A stretch of 64,000 nucleotides of DNA. It comes from Coffea arabica (lineage: Eukaryota; Streptophyta; Magnoliopsida; Gentianales; Rubiaceae). The stretch covers positions 15,501,557 through 15,565,556 of the forward strand of contig NC_092320.1 of the NCBI RefSeq assembly GCF_036785885.1, given 5' to 3'. The notes beneath the pieces are model-generated. The model was not told the origin of the DNA, searched no databases, and worked only from the letters and a program-made list of their open reading frames with translations. Made by a program: the position numbers and the translations under genes. Shown here in pieces: positions 12,524-24,843 of the stretch. Numbering within the stretch: the first letter of the stretch is position 1; each line of letters starts with the position of its first letter.

Positions 12524-13353
12524 TTAGCAGCCACAATAACCTGGTCCTGTGCTATATGACTCCCATAATAACTTGTTCATGGGTTCCGAAAGAAGCTAAT
12601 AAGGTCCGCACATTAGTTGGTGGATTTTGCCAAATCTAGCGATCAATCGGAGTTTTTATGAAAATTCTCTCCCGACTTTATTAGGAATTTTGCGCTGGAC
12701 GATATCTGGCTAGCTGTCTAGGCAATATGTAAGAATAAGAGCATATATACAGGTAAGAAGTTCTGGATCTTGATCCGCATAGGAAGGATTCCGTGGTGTC
12801 GAATAGATTTGGAGATTGAATAGAGTTGTAGAAGACTTGTTGAAGAAAGGAGTTGAAGAAAGGAGCAAGTTTGAGTTGAATAAGCTGTAAATGGCTCAGG
12901 GAATTCGAATCCACAATTGTAGCTCCATATATCCTCCCTTTACAGTCTTCCAAGTAGAATGTCAAAGATTTTTACGTAAGCCAAGAAAACTGAGCTAAGT
13001 CCCAGGCCAATATTTCCAGGCTTTTTTTGACTAGCTTTTGATTTCAATGGACTAGATTTTGACCTTATCTTTTCTGAATCCTATTGTTCAAACCATGGAC
13101 CAAGAGACCCCTTGAATCAGTTCTCAATCAAAAGCTGCTACTTTTGGCCAGTTGAAATTCTCTCACATGATCCCCAACCATGGGTCCCTAAAAGCTTGTT
13201 GTACTACTAGTTTGTACACTTTTCAGGACGATTCTTCACTAATAATTTGAACTAGACACGGAGAATTCACAAAAATATTTATTGGTCCAATCTGTATCTC
13301 GTCATATACCAAAATTCAATTATCAACTTACCCATTCTACTGTTACTCTTTAA

Positions 13354-13559
13354 CCACCGGTCTCTGGGATGGTGGCGACCACCAAGTCCTTAAGGTTTAG
13401 TAGGGTGGGAGGTTAAGGGTACAACCCTTATCTCTTACCAATTGGTACAATATGTGGCTTTTTAAAAGAATTCAGACGGGCGTGTAGTACATCTGTCTGG
13501 TTCGATGGTGATTCAGTCTCTATCAATCCTAAAAAAAAAAAAAAAAAGAAAATTCTTTC
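13354..13559 (+). mobile_element. SINE-like retroposon with poly(A) tail and perfect 12-bp target duplication
   Basis: The unit begins CCACCGGTCTCTGGGATGG and ends in a long A tract at about 13531-13547 followed by a short A/T-rich tail. The 12-bp sequence GTTACTCTTTAA is present exactly at 13342-13353 and 13560-13571. Length of about 200 bp, a 3' poly(A) and a long target duplication are typical of plant SINEs mobilised by LINE machinery. Segments near 13365 and 13415-13430 could be degenerate pol III A and B boxes; this part is inference. Confidence 0.72.
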
Positions 13560-14318
13560 GTTACTCTTTAAAGTTGCCCGTGCCGTTTTGTCATGACCAT
13601 TTTTTACCCAAGGAGAAAACATTTGTGATGCTGCACCACGTTAAATTTCCTAGCAAGTTCAATTTATTGGGATACTAGACTTTTTTTTTTTTTTTTGAAA
13701 AAAATGCAGTAGTTTATAGGGCAATCAAATATAACCTCCATTAATTGATTAGCAACGCTATAAACCAGGTGCTACTGTAAAGTGAATGCTTTTGTTCTCT
13801 ATTTTGTTTTGTGTTTTGAGGCTACTGTTTAAGTTAAAGATTTATTTAATTTTTTATTTATTATAAGAATTATTGTAATGTAATGTATGTGAAACAAAAA
13901 GATAATTAATGAAATAAAAAAGATTAGTTGTGTATTGAAAATCTTTGAATAATTTCTTGCCAAATAATTGACATCCAAACAGAACCCGGATTAATAAATC
14001 TTCAGCTGTCAAAGATCAAATCATTTTTTGAGCTCTGAAGGCAATGCAGATCTGGATCAGTCAGTTAAACAAAATTCTTTTGATAGAAATTAGAACTAGA
14101 AGCATTCTTTTCATCAACTTTTCTAATCCAACCCGTTAGAGGTGTATAGACTGAATGATTCAAAACCCATACAGCCCTATTTGGTAGGACTTGACCAGTT
14201 CGAGCCTTAAAAAAAGTTCGATGAGCCTAAGTTTGGTCCTAAACATTAGGCTCAAAATAAATGTGAGCCAATTTTGGCCCTTATTAGGTTTGAACCCGAT
14301 ATAGGTTTAATCCTTTAA

Positions 14319-14322
<4 letters not shown>

Positions 14323-14348
<26 letters not shown>
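14323..14348. repeat. (AT)n microsatellite
   Basis: A short run of TA repeats inside a longer A/T-rich stretch. Confidence 0.85.
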
Positions 14349-14351
<3 letters not shown>

Positions 14352-15950
14352 ATATATAATATATCAAAATACTAATACTTTATACTTATGTATCAAAATA
14401 TATTAATATATATAAGAAATATTAATTATTCAAAACTATGTCAAAAGATTTAGAAGATCATATCTTAGTACGAGCAAATTGAGAAGTTTTGAAGATGTAT
14501 TGATTGTTGATCATATTTTATTACTACTTTTAATGTACTTAAAACTAATTGGATATATTATTGTTGAAAAATTCTTGATTTATATACTTTTTAATGAACT
14601 ATTACTGGTTCGTATATAATTTTAATGTTGTGGTCCTATGGATATTAAATTAGTTTTAGAACTTAATAGTTATAATAATTATATTAAGAAAATTAAAGAG
14701 TAATAAGTGAGGTTGAGTTAAACCTAAATTAGGCTCATAGTCCAAATATTTTATGAGTCAAATATAAGTTTCATATTTATCAATCCGAAACTCATATACA
14801 GAATCTCGAAAGCCATACTGACTATGTTAGTTGAGTTTGAACTTATTAAAACTCGACTCAGATGACCCGATTGACAGGCCTATTATTTAGCTCTTGCAAG
14901 AAGCACGTAAGAGCATAACAATGAATGGTTAACTCTCGAAAAATATTTAGATAGACCACCCTTGTAGATTAGGCTCATTAAACAACTATTCCTTTCACAT
15001 TTTATTTATACATTCTACAATGGAACGAATATTTAAAGTACAATATTATTAATTTACAAAATCAAACCTACCCAAGTAATTGTCTTAAATTATATGCTTA
15101 CATCCATAAGATTTATCCACTTGTGTGAAATAAACATGGTTGCTAGACTGAGCCTGGTCAACCGGTCAAGGCACAAAAAGAAAGGAAAAAAAAGAAAAAG
15201 AAAAAGAAAAAAAAAGACAGAGGAGAGGATTCCGCATTTAATGTGGTTGAAACAAACCTAAGAAAGCTCCTACAAAGGAGATGAGTATTTGCTATAATTA
15301 GAAAGTTTGAAAAGAAGGGCCGGAGGTCCCACCTGTTGTGGGTAGAATCATAAAGCCCATGTCGGACCCCCGCTCCCCTTCAAAAAAAAAAAAAAAAAAG
15401 CGCAAAATAAACTAAGGTTGAAAACCGATAAAAATTACCGAAGCTAAGGAGGAGTTTGCTAAATTTAGCCTAATCTTTATCCACAACCCTCAGGGCTTCA
15501 ACCAAAAAGCAAGGCTCCATAAATAACACATAACACATGCGAGATCTCCTTTTTATTTAGTTCTTAGATGCCTTAGCATGAGATTCTTCACCAAACCCTT
15601 TTGCTCTTATTGCTTGTTTTCCGTACCAAGTATTCATAAATGGGGGTTTGGATGTACCCAACTTATGGTTCCCCATCCCTCCAGCAAGCTTTAAGGTCTC
15701 GTGCTAGCCAACCTCTTTATCTCTTTCTTTTAAACCTTCAAAGTACCGGTGCCTTTTTTTTACATGGTATCTAATTATGGTATCCAAAGAATTTGAGCGA
15801 GAGAGATTTCTTTTGTTTCAGTCTTAGCCAATGTCAATTGACAAATCAATTCAAAGATTTATGTTATTCTTGAAACATTCTTCCTAGATTATTACACTGT
15901 ATTTAGTTACTTGATTCACTCTATTACGCTGCATTTAGTTTGATAGCAAG

Positions 15951-15953
<3 letters not shown>

Positions 15954-15983
<30 letters not shown>
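15954..15983. repeat. (AT)n microsatellite
   Basis: About 15 AT units. Confidence 0.9.
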
Positions 15984-15986
<3 letters not shown>

Positions 15987-18200
15987 AGCAGAGACAGCGT
16001 CACTTTCAAAAAGAGACATCAAGAGTGGTATTGTATATGGTGCCCTAAGGTTACTTGTGTTCTAAGAACAGTAAGTGGTGGCGGCACGAAAAGTTGTAAT
16101 CTAATCACCATTGGCAAAACCCACGAGAGAAGTGAAGGAAGAAAATGCTATTACTTTTCTTCGTAGAGGTATTACTCACAATTCAATTATGTTGACTCGC
16201 TAAAAATCCGTCCATTAATAAATGCATTTGAGTATGCAATAAACTTTGACGGGTCTACTGAATCACAAAAAATATGGACATCCAATGAAAAGAATGAAAA
16301 AAAAAATAAGGAAATAAGTACTCCGTGTTTAATGTTTGAGATGTGCTACGAGAAGGAGAGGCATGAGTGGTAATATCTGAATATACTCTCTCTTTGTTGG
16401 AGAAGTTATGATTACTTCTGAAAATCTTGCCCTTGACTTGAGAAACGCATAATTGTACACGGACCTAATGGTAAAAAAAATTCAAGATTAATTATATCAA
16501 GGTGAAAAATTTGATTTCAAGTATTAGGTTGACTTTAAGAGATTGTGATGGTCAGCCAATAACGTAAAGGTGTGGATGATACTAAGCAATCATATATTAG
16601 CTAAGGTCAAATGAGTACTATCATACGTGTTATTGTTGTTAAACAGTCGGCATCTGTCAAGTATTTCTTTAATAGGGTAAACTATGAGGGAATGGCAGCC
16701 AAGAGTTTTTTTAAAAAAAAAGAAGAAGAAGCATACACTTAATCTGATTTGACCTTCTGATTGCAGCAGCATCCCTGTCAATCTTCTTCCAAGGACAAGA
16801 AACCCATGGCAAATCTTTCCATCGTCGTAGGTACTATTCAAAAATCAACATACATCATGTTCTTCCGGACTGAGATATTGGTGTGAATAAAGCCCTTCAA
16901 CCATTAATTGGTAGGTCTGAATGATTGGAGATGCGTACAAAAATTTTTGAAGTCATATGCCAAATCTTAGCACTCCGGCCGATTATGTATTCAATAGGCA
17001 TGACAAATGTCTAATTTTTGATTTTTTAAGGGATATATAGGCTTATATCTTGGAGGGCTTTTCTCCTGAAAAGGAAGGGAAAGTAGAAGTCTACGCATAA
17101 TTCAGCAATTAAATAAGTCTCCTCTTCATTGACCATTTGCACAATCACATGTTGTCATTGTCAACATGAAAACTAGGAGTTGCTCAATATTGACAGGGGA
17201 TCCAAACTAATGTGTGGAGTTGTTCTAAAGCAACCTATGTTATTCCCTTTCTTTTTTAAAAATTAATTAAAATGTCGTTCTAAATTTTGATCAAATTATG
17301 AGTTTTCTGTCGTGACACAGGAAAAAACACCAAACAGGGAGGAGTGAAGGCTGTGAAAAATAGATCAAAATTTACAACCCTGCGTACGCTTTCGTGTAAA
17401 AGTATGATACTGTCCCTCCTTTGAGCCCTTATATATAGTAGAAAGGGTCTCAAATTATTCTTCAATGGAGCAAAACCGGACGAGGAAAGAAAAAAAGTAA
17501 GAGTAAATGCATAGTTGATCCTTGTATCATCTTTGTAATTATACCATATTATGATCCGTTTGTTACTTTGATTGTACATCGTCACCTACAAATTCGAATG
17601 CATCTTGAGTCCAGCGTCGGTTCAATTGCTATATGACAGGGGAAGCCAATTAATTCTGCACTTCATATCTTGCACATTTTTTCATGTCAACTGTACTAGT
17701 ATTCAACGCAAGAAAAATCGAAATTCAGGATGAAGGATTAGGGATTTGGCTCCTCTCTTGGTGAAAGCATCTTTAGCAAAAAGATTCCTAAGTGTTTGAG
17801 AAAATAATATGTGTTTTAGAAGTGCATAAAATACTATATAAGCTCCACGATTTGTGATCGATCCACAATAATAAAGATACAAAGGTAGTGATGCCAATAC
17901 GAAAATCACGCTTAAACTTAATATTTGTAGAGCGGCCAAGTATACATAGATATATATCTTAACTTTCCTGGTCAACACTGGGGGTATAATATCATACATA
18001 TGCTTTTCTTGGATAAAAACTACAGCTTAAGATTTTGTATATGTTTACCTTGTCGGGCTAGACATGGGTACTAGGAGTTGGTGGAAAGTTAGCCACTTAA
18101 TTAGCTATTTGAAGACCTGAAACACCTAAATGCTAACCTATCATGCATTCATGCACGCTTGTATACCTAACCCCAACATTTTGATTTTTGTTTATCCCTT

Positions 18201-18204
<4 letters not shown>

Positions 18205-18241
<37 letters not shown>
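18205..18241. repeat. (AT)n microsatellite abutting a MITE fragment
   Basis: About 18 AT units directly next to the 5'-truncated family A MITE. The run may have replaced or grown from the missing end of the element. Confidence 0.9.
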
Positions 18242-18242
<1 letters not shown>

Positions 18243-18415
18243 CTCTAAACAAAATATAATTTTAAAAATAAATGATAAACTATTCACTTATCACTTAATA
18301 TGATATGCATTCAATATATCATATTTTTGTATTTAACAATTTAGTAATGTGACATATTTAGACTTCAAATCTCAGATAATTTTGATTTTGAGATTTCGAT
18401 TTTATCAAACGCACC
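18242..18415. mobile_element. Truncated Tourist-type MITE, family A copy 3
   Basis: It carries the family block GATAAACTATTCACTTATCACT and the right end TTTTATCAAACGCACC followed by TTA (18416-18418), as in copy 1. The left end is not recognisable; an AT microsatellite sits there instead. Same orientation as copy 1. Confidence 0.65.
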
Positions 18416-19983
18416 TTAAATTTCACGCTGCAAAGCTATTTTAAGTCTACCACTTGTCTTACTAGGAAAAATAAAATAAGATGCTTGCAAGGTAGAATAG
18501 AAAGTGCAACGTAGGTTGTGCTTGGGAGAAGGTTGACTACGCATATATACCTCACCACAGAAAGTGTTTGTTCTTTGTTCTACTTCTCTCTCTGTCTCTC
18601 TTTAAATCTTTCTTTCTTCCTCTCGTTTCTATCTAAAAGAATATTTTACTGCTGTAAACTTCGTTTAGACAACGACTAACAAAATACAGGTATGCGTGCA
18701 TACTTTTTGATAGCGATTCGCAGATGCATAATTTGTACCTCTAGTTATATTACGAAGGAAGTAATTGATAATTTTTTTTTAACAGTTTGGTCAATCAGTA
18801 TTATATCCGGATTCATTTGCCACCATGTGTCTATTGAACAGTCGATGCTTTTCTTTTAAGTTTTAGGATGTCACAGGAAAAATGACAATGCTTGCCATAG
18901 CGACCTGCTTAAATAAGCCTTCGCTAATAATTAAAGGCCAGATCTGCTACTGCAGAAAATGAGAAAGGAACTAAGCTAAGAGCATAAAAAAAATTATGGC
19001 CCCTTCTCCCTTTGGAATTATGGGATTATGTGAACAAAAAGGGAAAAGGAGCAATAATAAAATCTTGAAATAAAAATACTTTTTTTTCCCAAAAATTTTT
19101 CACATTATACAAGGGGGGATTTTTTTTTTTTTTTTTTCAAATTCTCAATTGCAATGTGATTCAAGAAATTTGGATGATATTGTTGGTTAGTTCAAAACTC
19201 TATGCATTTTGTTTTCTTTTCTGATGATTTCTTTCTTATGGGTTTCCACAAGTCATCATGGCATATGCTTCTTGAAAATAAGTGAATATAGATCCAAAAA
19301 GGGCTAAAGAGTAAAGATCACTATACGTTGAAGAGAGAGGAAGATGTAGTTTAGAGCTTTGTTCACTCCTGTTCAAGGATTATTAGTACCAAGAAGAGTT
19401 TGTATTATTCACAGGACAAACAAGAAGAAGGCTATTAATCATCCTTGAGCGGCTTGATTTTCTTGTTTGACCTCTGCTGTAAATTTCACTTGCATCCAAG
19501 GTCTCAAGTTAGAATTTTGTTCCATCTTTCTCCCCATCACACCTCGGCCGCCGGCCACCGGGGAGGGGATTGGAAGGGAGGCCTTAGTTGAGGCTCCTCT
19601 CCAACTGCATGCTAACAGGATGTAGGATTTCTAAAAAATTACAGCAGAAATTTCACGTTGCTGGGCATAATGCCCCAACACGTTTTGAAAGATAGAGTAA
19701 AATCAGACCCTAATCCGCGATAATGCCAATTATCAACAGTGATTTTTCCATATTACTATGGATAGGAATCCCATTTAGATTATGTATATATAAAGAACTT
19801 GTGACTCTTGGTTGGAGAAAAAATAGAGGCTGGAAACCCACTTTCTTCTTAATTCTACATAGGCCCCTTAAATGTCCCAATTTTATCTTTTGTTGCATCA
19901 ATTCTTTTACAACAAGTGTCTATGAATCAATCAAGTTAATTACCTTTTCCTTAAGCTACATATAAAGTACCTTCTCCAAAAAG

Positions 19984-20014
<31 letters not shown>

Positions 20015-21147
20015 ACATTGTCTAAAGGAAATATAAGAATTATAAAATGTAATGAGAGTCCACGGTATTCCCTTGTGTACGTGACTAGCTAAATAGTAAG
20101 AGTATCTGATTCAGATGATACCTTCTAGTGTGATATGTGTTTCAAGAATTTCACTAAGATTTTCTTTGCATATATAATTAGTCCCCATTTAATCAAATTT
20201 CACATCCTTCACGTACGCTTTTATCACCCGTATTGCTGGATGATTTGTCCTGTCTAACTGAGAACCGAATCAACCCATAGTATCGAGTTAATCCTCAAAA
20301 TTAAAAGTTCTAAATCCAAAGATTAGTAAGATATGATATGAATAAAAATGCAATAAAGCAGTCATGCAAGTTTTAGAGAGGAAATGCCTAATAAGCTTGT
20401 TTCCAATCCGAGTTTGGAATTGCTCATTAGATCGCTTCATTAGCAGAATCGAGCAATAATACAGTGGAAGCACATGGTTTGGTGTAAATAAAGCACGCGA
20501 TTTGGTGTAAACAGTTTCTGTCATTTTTTTTTTTGAAAATTTCTATTTATCCTTTAAATAACAATTCACCAGTAACCGATTCTAACTCAACCACTAATAT
20601 CATACAATTCGTCAAATATATATATCCACCAACATAATTACTAAACTACAATTTACAATCTCATAAAAAAACTTCTACTCAACAACAAATTACAACCACG
20701 TAAAAATTTCTTTTCCATCTCCTTCATACGCATCATCATAAGAGAACTTTTTTTTTTTTTTTTTCTATCTCTTATCATAAGATTTTAATCATATAGATGA
20801 TTGTAGAGTTCCATCTCAATGTAAAAGCACAATTAGAAGAAAATTTTCTTTTTAAAAGATTCATTAATCAATCTAATTGCTTGATTTAATTTTTCATTTT
20901 CTTTTTATCATGTTTCGCTGTATTAACTTTTTTAGTTTTCTACTTCTAAATTTTGTTACCAAATGGGAGTTCTACATTCAAGATTTTTTTTTTTTAATTA
21001 TTGAATGCACACACATTAAGTGTGCGTCAATCACTAGTTTAGATAAACATGGTGTATGGATCTACTTGTAAATCAAGTAGCATACTCTATGACTTAAGAA
21101 AACTTATGTCATTAACATTTTAGATATCCAAATGGACCAAATCCCAC

Positions 21148-21148
<1 letters not shown>

Positions 21149-21189
<41 letters not shown>
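21149..21189. repeat. (TA)n microsatellite
   Basis: About 20 TA units. Short frames spelling repeated Tyr-Ile come from this run and are not genes. Confidence 0.95.
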
Positions 21190-21191
<2 letters not shown>

Positions 21192-21702
21192 TTATTATCT
21201 TATTTCATCCTAATAATATTTTTTCATGTTTTTTCTTTCATTTTTATTGTATGTGAAAAAAGTCTTAAATTTTCTCGAGAATGTTTAGAATATGTAAATA
21301 ATGCCACTAGGTTTCTATGTTCTAATTTTTCCGTAAATATATTTTGTTATTATGACATGTAACATGTATAAGAAAGAGAGTTGTGCCCTTATTGATAAAG
21401 AAAAAAGACAATCCCAAATGGAGACACAAAAAAAATACTTGATCATTTTTCCTTTTCTAAATAGATTGTTTTTTTCCCATTTGATCACATTTTTTAAAAT
21501 TATTGTTTTTGATTTCCAATATTTTCATATTCGTAGTTGTTGCCGAAAAGGGCCGTGAAAATTAAAAAAATCGCGGGAAAGGTGGGAGCTGGTATGATGT
21601 TGTCCCCACATTTGATTTGGACTAAAATGCTTTCTACCGTTAGATTAAAAAATTTACTCGTCTCGCCGGTCCCATCCTCCAACCTTCTCTTAAAATAAAA
21701 CT

Positions 21703-21712
21703 GACACGTGTC
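21703..21712. promoter_or_regulatory. Palindromic G-box-like site
   Basis: GACACGTGTC is a perfect 10-bp palindrome with a CACGTG core, the binding core of plant bZIP and bHLH factors. It lies in a locally GC-richer patch, but no gene start is evident within several hundred bases, so a regulatory role is speculative. Confidence 0.3.
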
Positions 21713-24230
21713 CTGGGGGTAAGTTATTCGGTCTTCCGAGACGAAACTGCCCCTGAATATACGGGTAACGGCTGCTAAGTCCACTATTCTGTTCAACAAC
21801 ACTTGTTCCCCCCCCCCCTTTTTTTTAGCTTATTTTTCTCACCGAGCGTGTTTGCATACAAAATTATCTCACATTTTTTATATCATAAATAAATATTTTA
21901 ATTTACTTTTTATATTTTTAATGATACCTTCTTTTTATACATTAATTTTAATCGATGCTGTCTGGACCTCAAGCAAAAGAGCAAAAATGTTGAGCTCTGG
22001 ACAGGTGAGAGTGGAATCAGTAGATTCATTTGACCTTAGTAAGTCAAAGTAATGTTTTTGGGATCAATTTTTATACACTATCATTATTACAAGCAGGTTT
22101 AGACGAACGCGACATTAGTACCATTCAAATTTTAGTGTAAAAAAAAGAAAGAGATACGTACATATATATATATATATATATTTTTTTTTAAGTATAAATG
22201 GAAGAGCTCAAATCGGATGCTATCACTTACCACTTACAGTTTTACGTGAATATTCAAATGAGTGGTTGGAAGCCCGTAGCTTTGAGACCTGACTACCAAT
22301 GTCCATTGGTTTACTGTACTCTTGAGTTCATTAGACTAAATAGTCCATGTACATTGAAGCCACAAAGGTTTCTAATACAATTGACATGGAATATAACATG
22401 GAATATTTGAATTCATTTCTTGTTAAGTAAATATAATTCTCACATGGGGTTTAGTTTAAATTTGAGCTAGTTTGCCATTAAACTAAGGTGTAGTAGTGGA
22501 TTTAATTCAAATTAAACAGAGATGTAGTCGAAACAAATATTAAATTTTTTTTAATGTAAATTGGAGGTTTTGAACTTAGAACTTCTCATATATATATATA
22601 TGCACTTTCGCCCTCGTTATCGTTATCATCCGACCCGTTACTCCTCCAAGAAATCCATTATAGTTGAAACGAACATGTTTAGGTTTCGTTCACTTCATTT
22701 TCGAAATTCAGTGATGGTATGATGAAAGGTTGGATACAAATGATTTTTTGGGATTGAGGTACATTGCAGGTACGGGGGTGCATAATATACAATCATATGG
22801 ATATATATGAAACGAAGACATTTCTAAAATTCCCTATCGTTCGGTGGAGTTGGAAGATTTACATTATTTTAAACCACAAAGAAAAGAAAAGAAAAGAAAA
22901 CGTCGACTAATTGTTAATTATTCAGGCATTTTGGTTTCCTAAATTGCTAAATGACGCTTCTAATTTATTCTATCATCGTGGTTCCCTTCTTCACTCATGT
23001 GGATGACTTAAAGAATTCGAGGTTCTCTTATAGATTAGGGGCAAAAGTAAATGAATCAAAACCGTGGAAAGTGATAAAATGAGAAGGTTATCAACAACTA
23101 CATGTTGTTAAAGCAGCAGCACAAAGCTAAGAAAATCACCTGATCCTAGCCCAACAACAGGTAGATTCATACAAGACGTACAACGCAGAAACATATATAT
23201 ATATGAGCGAAGCACATAGTTTAGAGGGTTTAGTATAGACAATTAACGTATTCTTTTACTTTCACATCCTAGTTCTTGTTCGTGCTTAACACAACTCAAA
23301 ACCACACAAAATTCTTGCACGACAAAATTTTAGAATCACTGAAATCATATCAACACAATCACCAAATTCTTTCGAATAAGGTTGCCTTTTGGACCGGATT
23401 GTCTCAAAACTATATCACAGTAGCTAGCTATATATGATTGAAATCATTCAAAATTTTAGAAATCCAAAAATAGCCGGAAAACTTGGGATGATTTTAGTTT
23501 CTAATATTTTCAACAATCCAGAGAATTAAGAGGAAGGTGTCTTTTAATTCCCAGGACTTCAGCAAACGGAAGGAGTAAACCATTGTTTCAGTTTCATGTT
23601 CCTAATGCATTTTGAGCTAGGTTGCAGTTTACTTGAACTAATTATGATTCTGGAAGAATGCATGCCCCTGTAATTAATTCATCAATTCTACCTTAGGTTA
23701 TTTTAATCCGATCGCTTACAAGTTTACAACCATGATTTTATACAGACGTTCGAGTTTGACATTGTCTGTGAGCACAAAAAAATGTGCGAATCATGCTGTT
23801 GATTTCATGACTTCAAACAATTATTTCATAGTCAACCATTATGTCTCTCAAGTTGACAACACTAGAACGTAGACATTACTATTTAACCTTGTAATCCTAC
23901 ACTTTGCAGATACAATGCTCTAGATTTAGAGTTGGTGGCTGTCCTGCCAAGGAAGAAATTTTCAGCTGGCAAGTGGGCTAGAAACTATTCTATATATCTT
24001 TTGCCTTCAGTAAAAAATATAAAATATCATGAAGCAAATTAAGTTCAATTACTGATGCTTTTCTTGTTTTTCTGTTTATTCTTCGAAACCTCGATAATAT
24101 ATATTGATCATCAACCAAGTCTCTCCCAACTAAAATATTAATGAGAGAGAGATGCCAAGGAAATTAAATAAAAGCAGAGTTGGGGATGGGAGAGTCTTAG
24201 AGAGTTGGAACACTCGAAGACTTGAAGTAT

Positions 24231-24276
24231 ATGGCAGCCTCCTGGCCGTTCTACGTGTAAGCCAGGAGGCTGCATG
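24231..24276. other. Perfect 13-bp stem-loop upstream of the TGA gene
   Basis: GCAGCCTCCTGGC (24234-24246) and GCCAGGAGGCTGC (24261-24273) are perfect reverse complements separated by 14 bases. With a bulged G, two or three further pairs are possible at the base. The GC content is well above the surroundings. It lies about 570 bp upstream of the TGA start codon. It could be a structured RNA element or the remnant of a small inverted repeat; I do not recognise a known microRNA in it. Confidence 0.55.
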
Positions 24277-24436
24277 AGACTGTCAATACTAGTAAAAAGT
24301 GTGGATGAAGGAGGGCATTCCTGTAAATTTAAACAACAAGAGATGAGCTGATCGGACAAGGAAGCCAAAAGAGGTTTTCCTTGGACAAACATTAGCAGTT
24401 TTTCTCCTAGTCTTCGGTGGTTTTGGTCCTTTTGGG

Positions 24437-24470
24437 GGGAGAGAGAGAGAGAGAGAAAGAGAGAAAGAAG
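24437..24470 (+). promoter_or_regulatory. GA-rich tract in the TGA gene promoter
   Basis: A run of GA repeats with a few A interruptions lies about 370-410 bp before the TGA start codon. Plant GAGA tracts are bound by BPC/BBR proteins and are common in promoters and leaders of developmental genes. The regulatory role here is inference; it may simply be a microsatellite. Confidence 0.4.
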
Positions 24471-24734
24471 TGTTCAAGTTTGGAGGATATGCTTAAACTT
24501 AAGACCGCTTTATCTGAAAATTTGGTTGCAGAAAGTCGTCTGGTTCGCTTAAAATAGCTTTGTCTTTTGCTTCATTTGCATTCAATTCTCCCTTGCTCTC
24601 TTCTGTCCTGTTTCTCAGTTTCTATCCTCTCCTCAACCTCTTGCGCTTCATTAATCCTAACCGACCCCTTTTTTCTCCTCCCTGTCGATCTCTTTTCTTC
24701 TCTTTTCAAATCTTTAGAGCCATCCCTCTAGCTC

Positions 24735-24741
24735 TATTTAA
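24735..24741 (+). promoter_or_regulatory. Possible TATA element of the TGA gene
   Basis: TATTTAA stands about 105 bp upstream of the start codon, which would give a leader of about 75 bases. It follows a C/T-rich tract, typical of plant core promoters, but the transcription start is not known. Confidence 0.35.
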
Positions 24742-24843
24742 ACCACCGTTGGATCACTGCTATGGTCATCAGTCATCAGAGAAAGCATCTGATCATACAT
24801 AATAGTAGCCTTTTAGGAAATTTCAGGGATTTTCGCTAGACTT

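Larger units (their letters stand above)
12524..24200. other. Long gene-free region with repeats
   Basis: I find no credible gene over nearly 12 kb. Contents I can support are the SINE at 13354, a truncated family A MITE at 18242 and several TA runs. A possible degenerate hAT-like repeat spans about 14135-14880; its phrases TTAGAGGTGTATAG and GATTGACAGGCCTA resemble hAT ends, but no target duplication is clear. A GC-rich patch at about 19543-19575 stands out. Poly(A) and poly(T) tracts are frequent. Confidence 0.5.

Noticed and set aside
13700-13990. Possible MITE ending near CATCCAAACAGAACCC
   Set aside because: No matching left end or target duplication could be found, so boundaries are not supportable.
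21132-21362. Open frame with repeated Tyr-Ile
   Set aside because: Its N-terminal part is the translation of a TA microsatellite; no family resemblance beyond it.
24234-24273. The stem-loop read as a transcription terminator
   Set aside because: Intrinsic terminators are bacterial; this is plant nuclear DNA and no T tract follows the stem.
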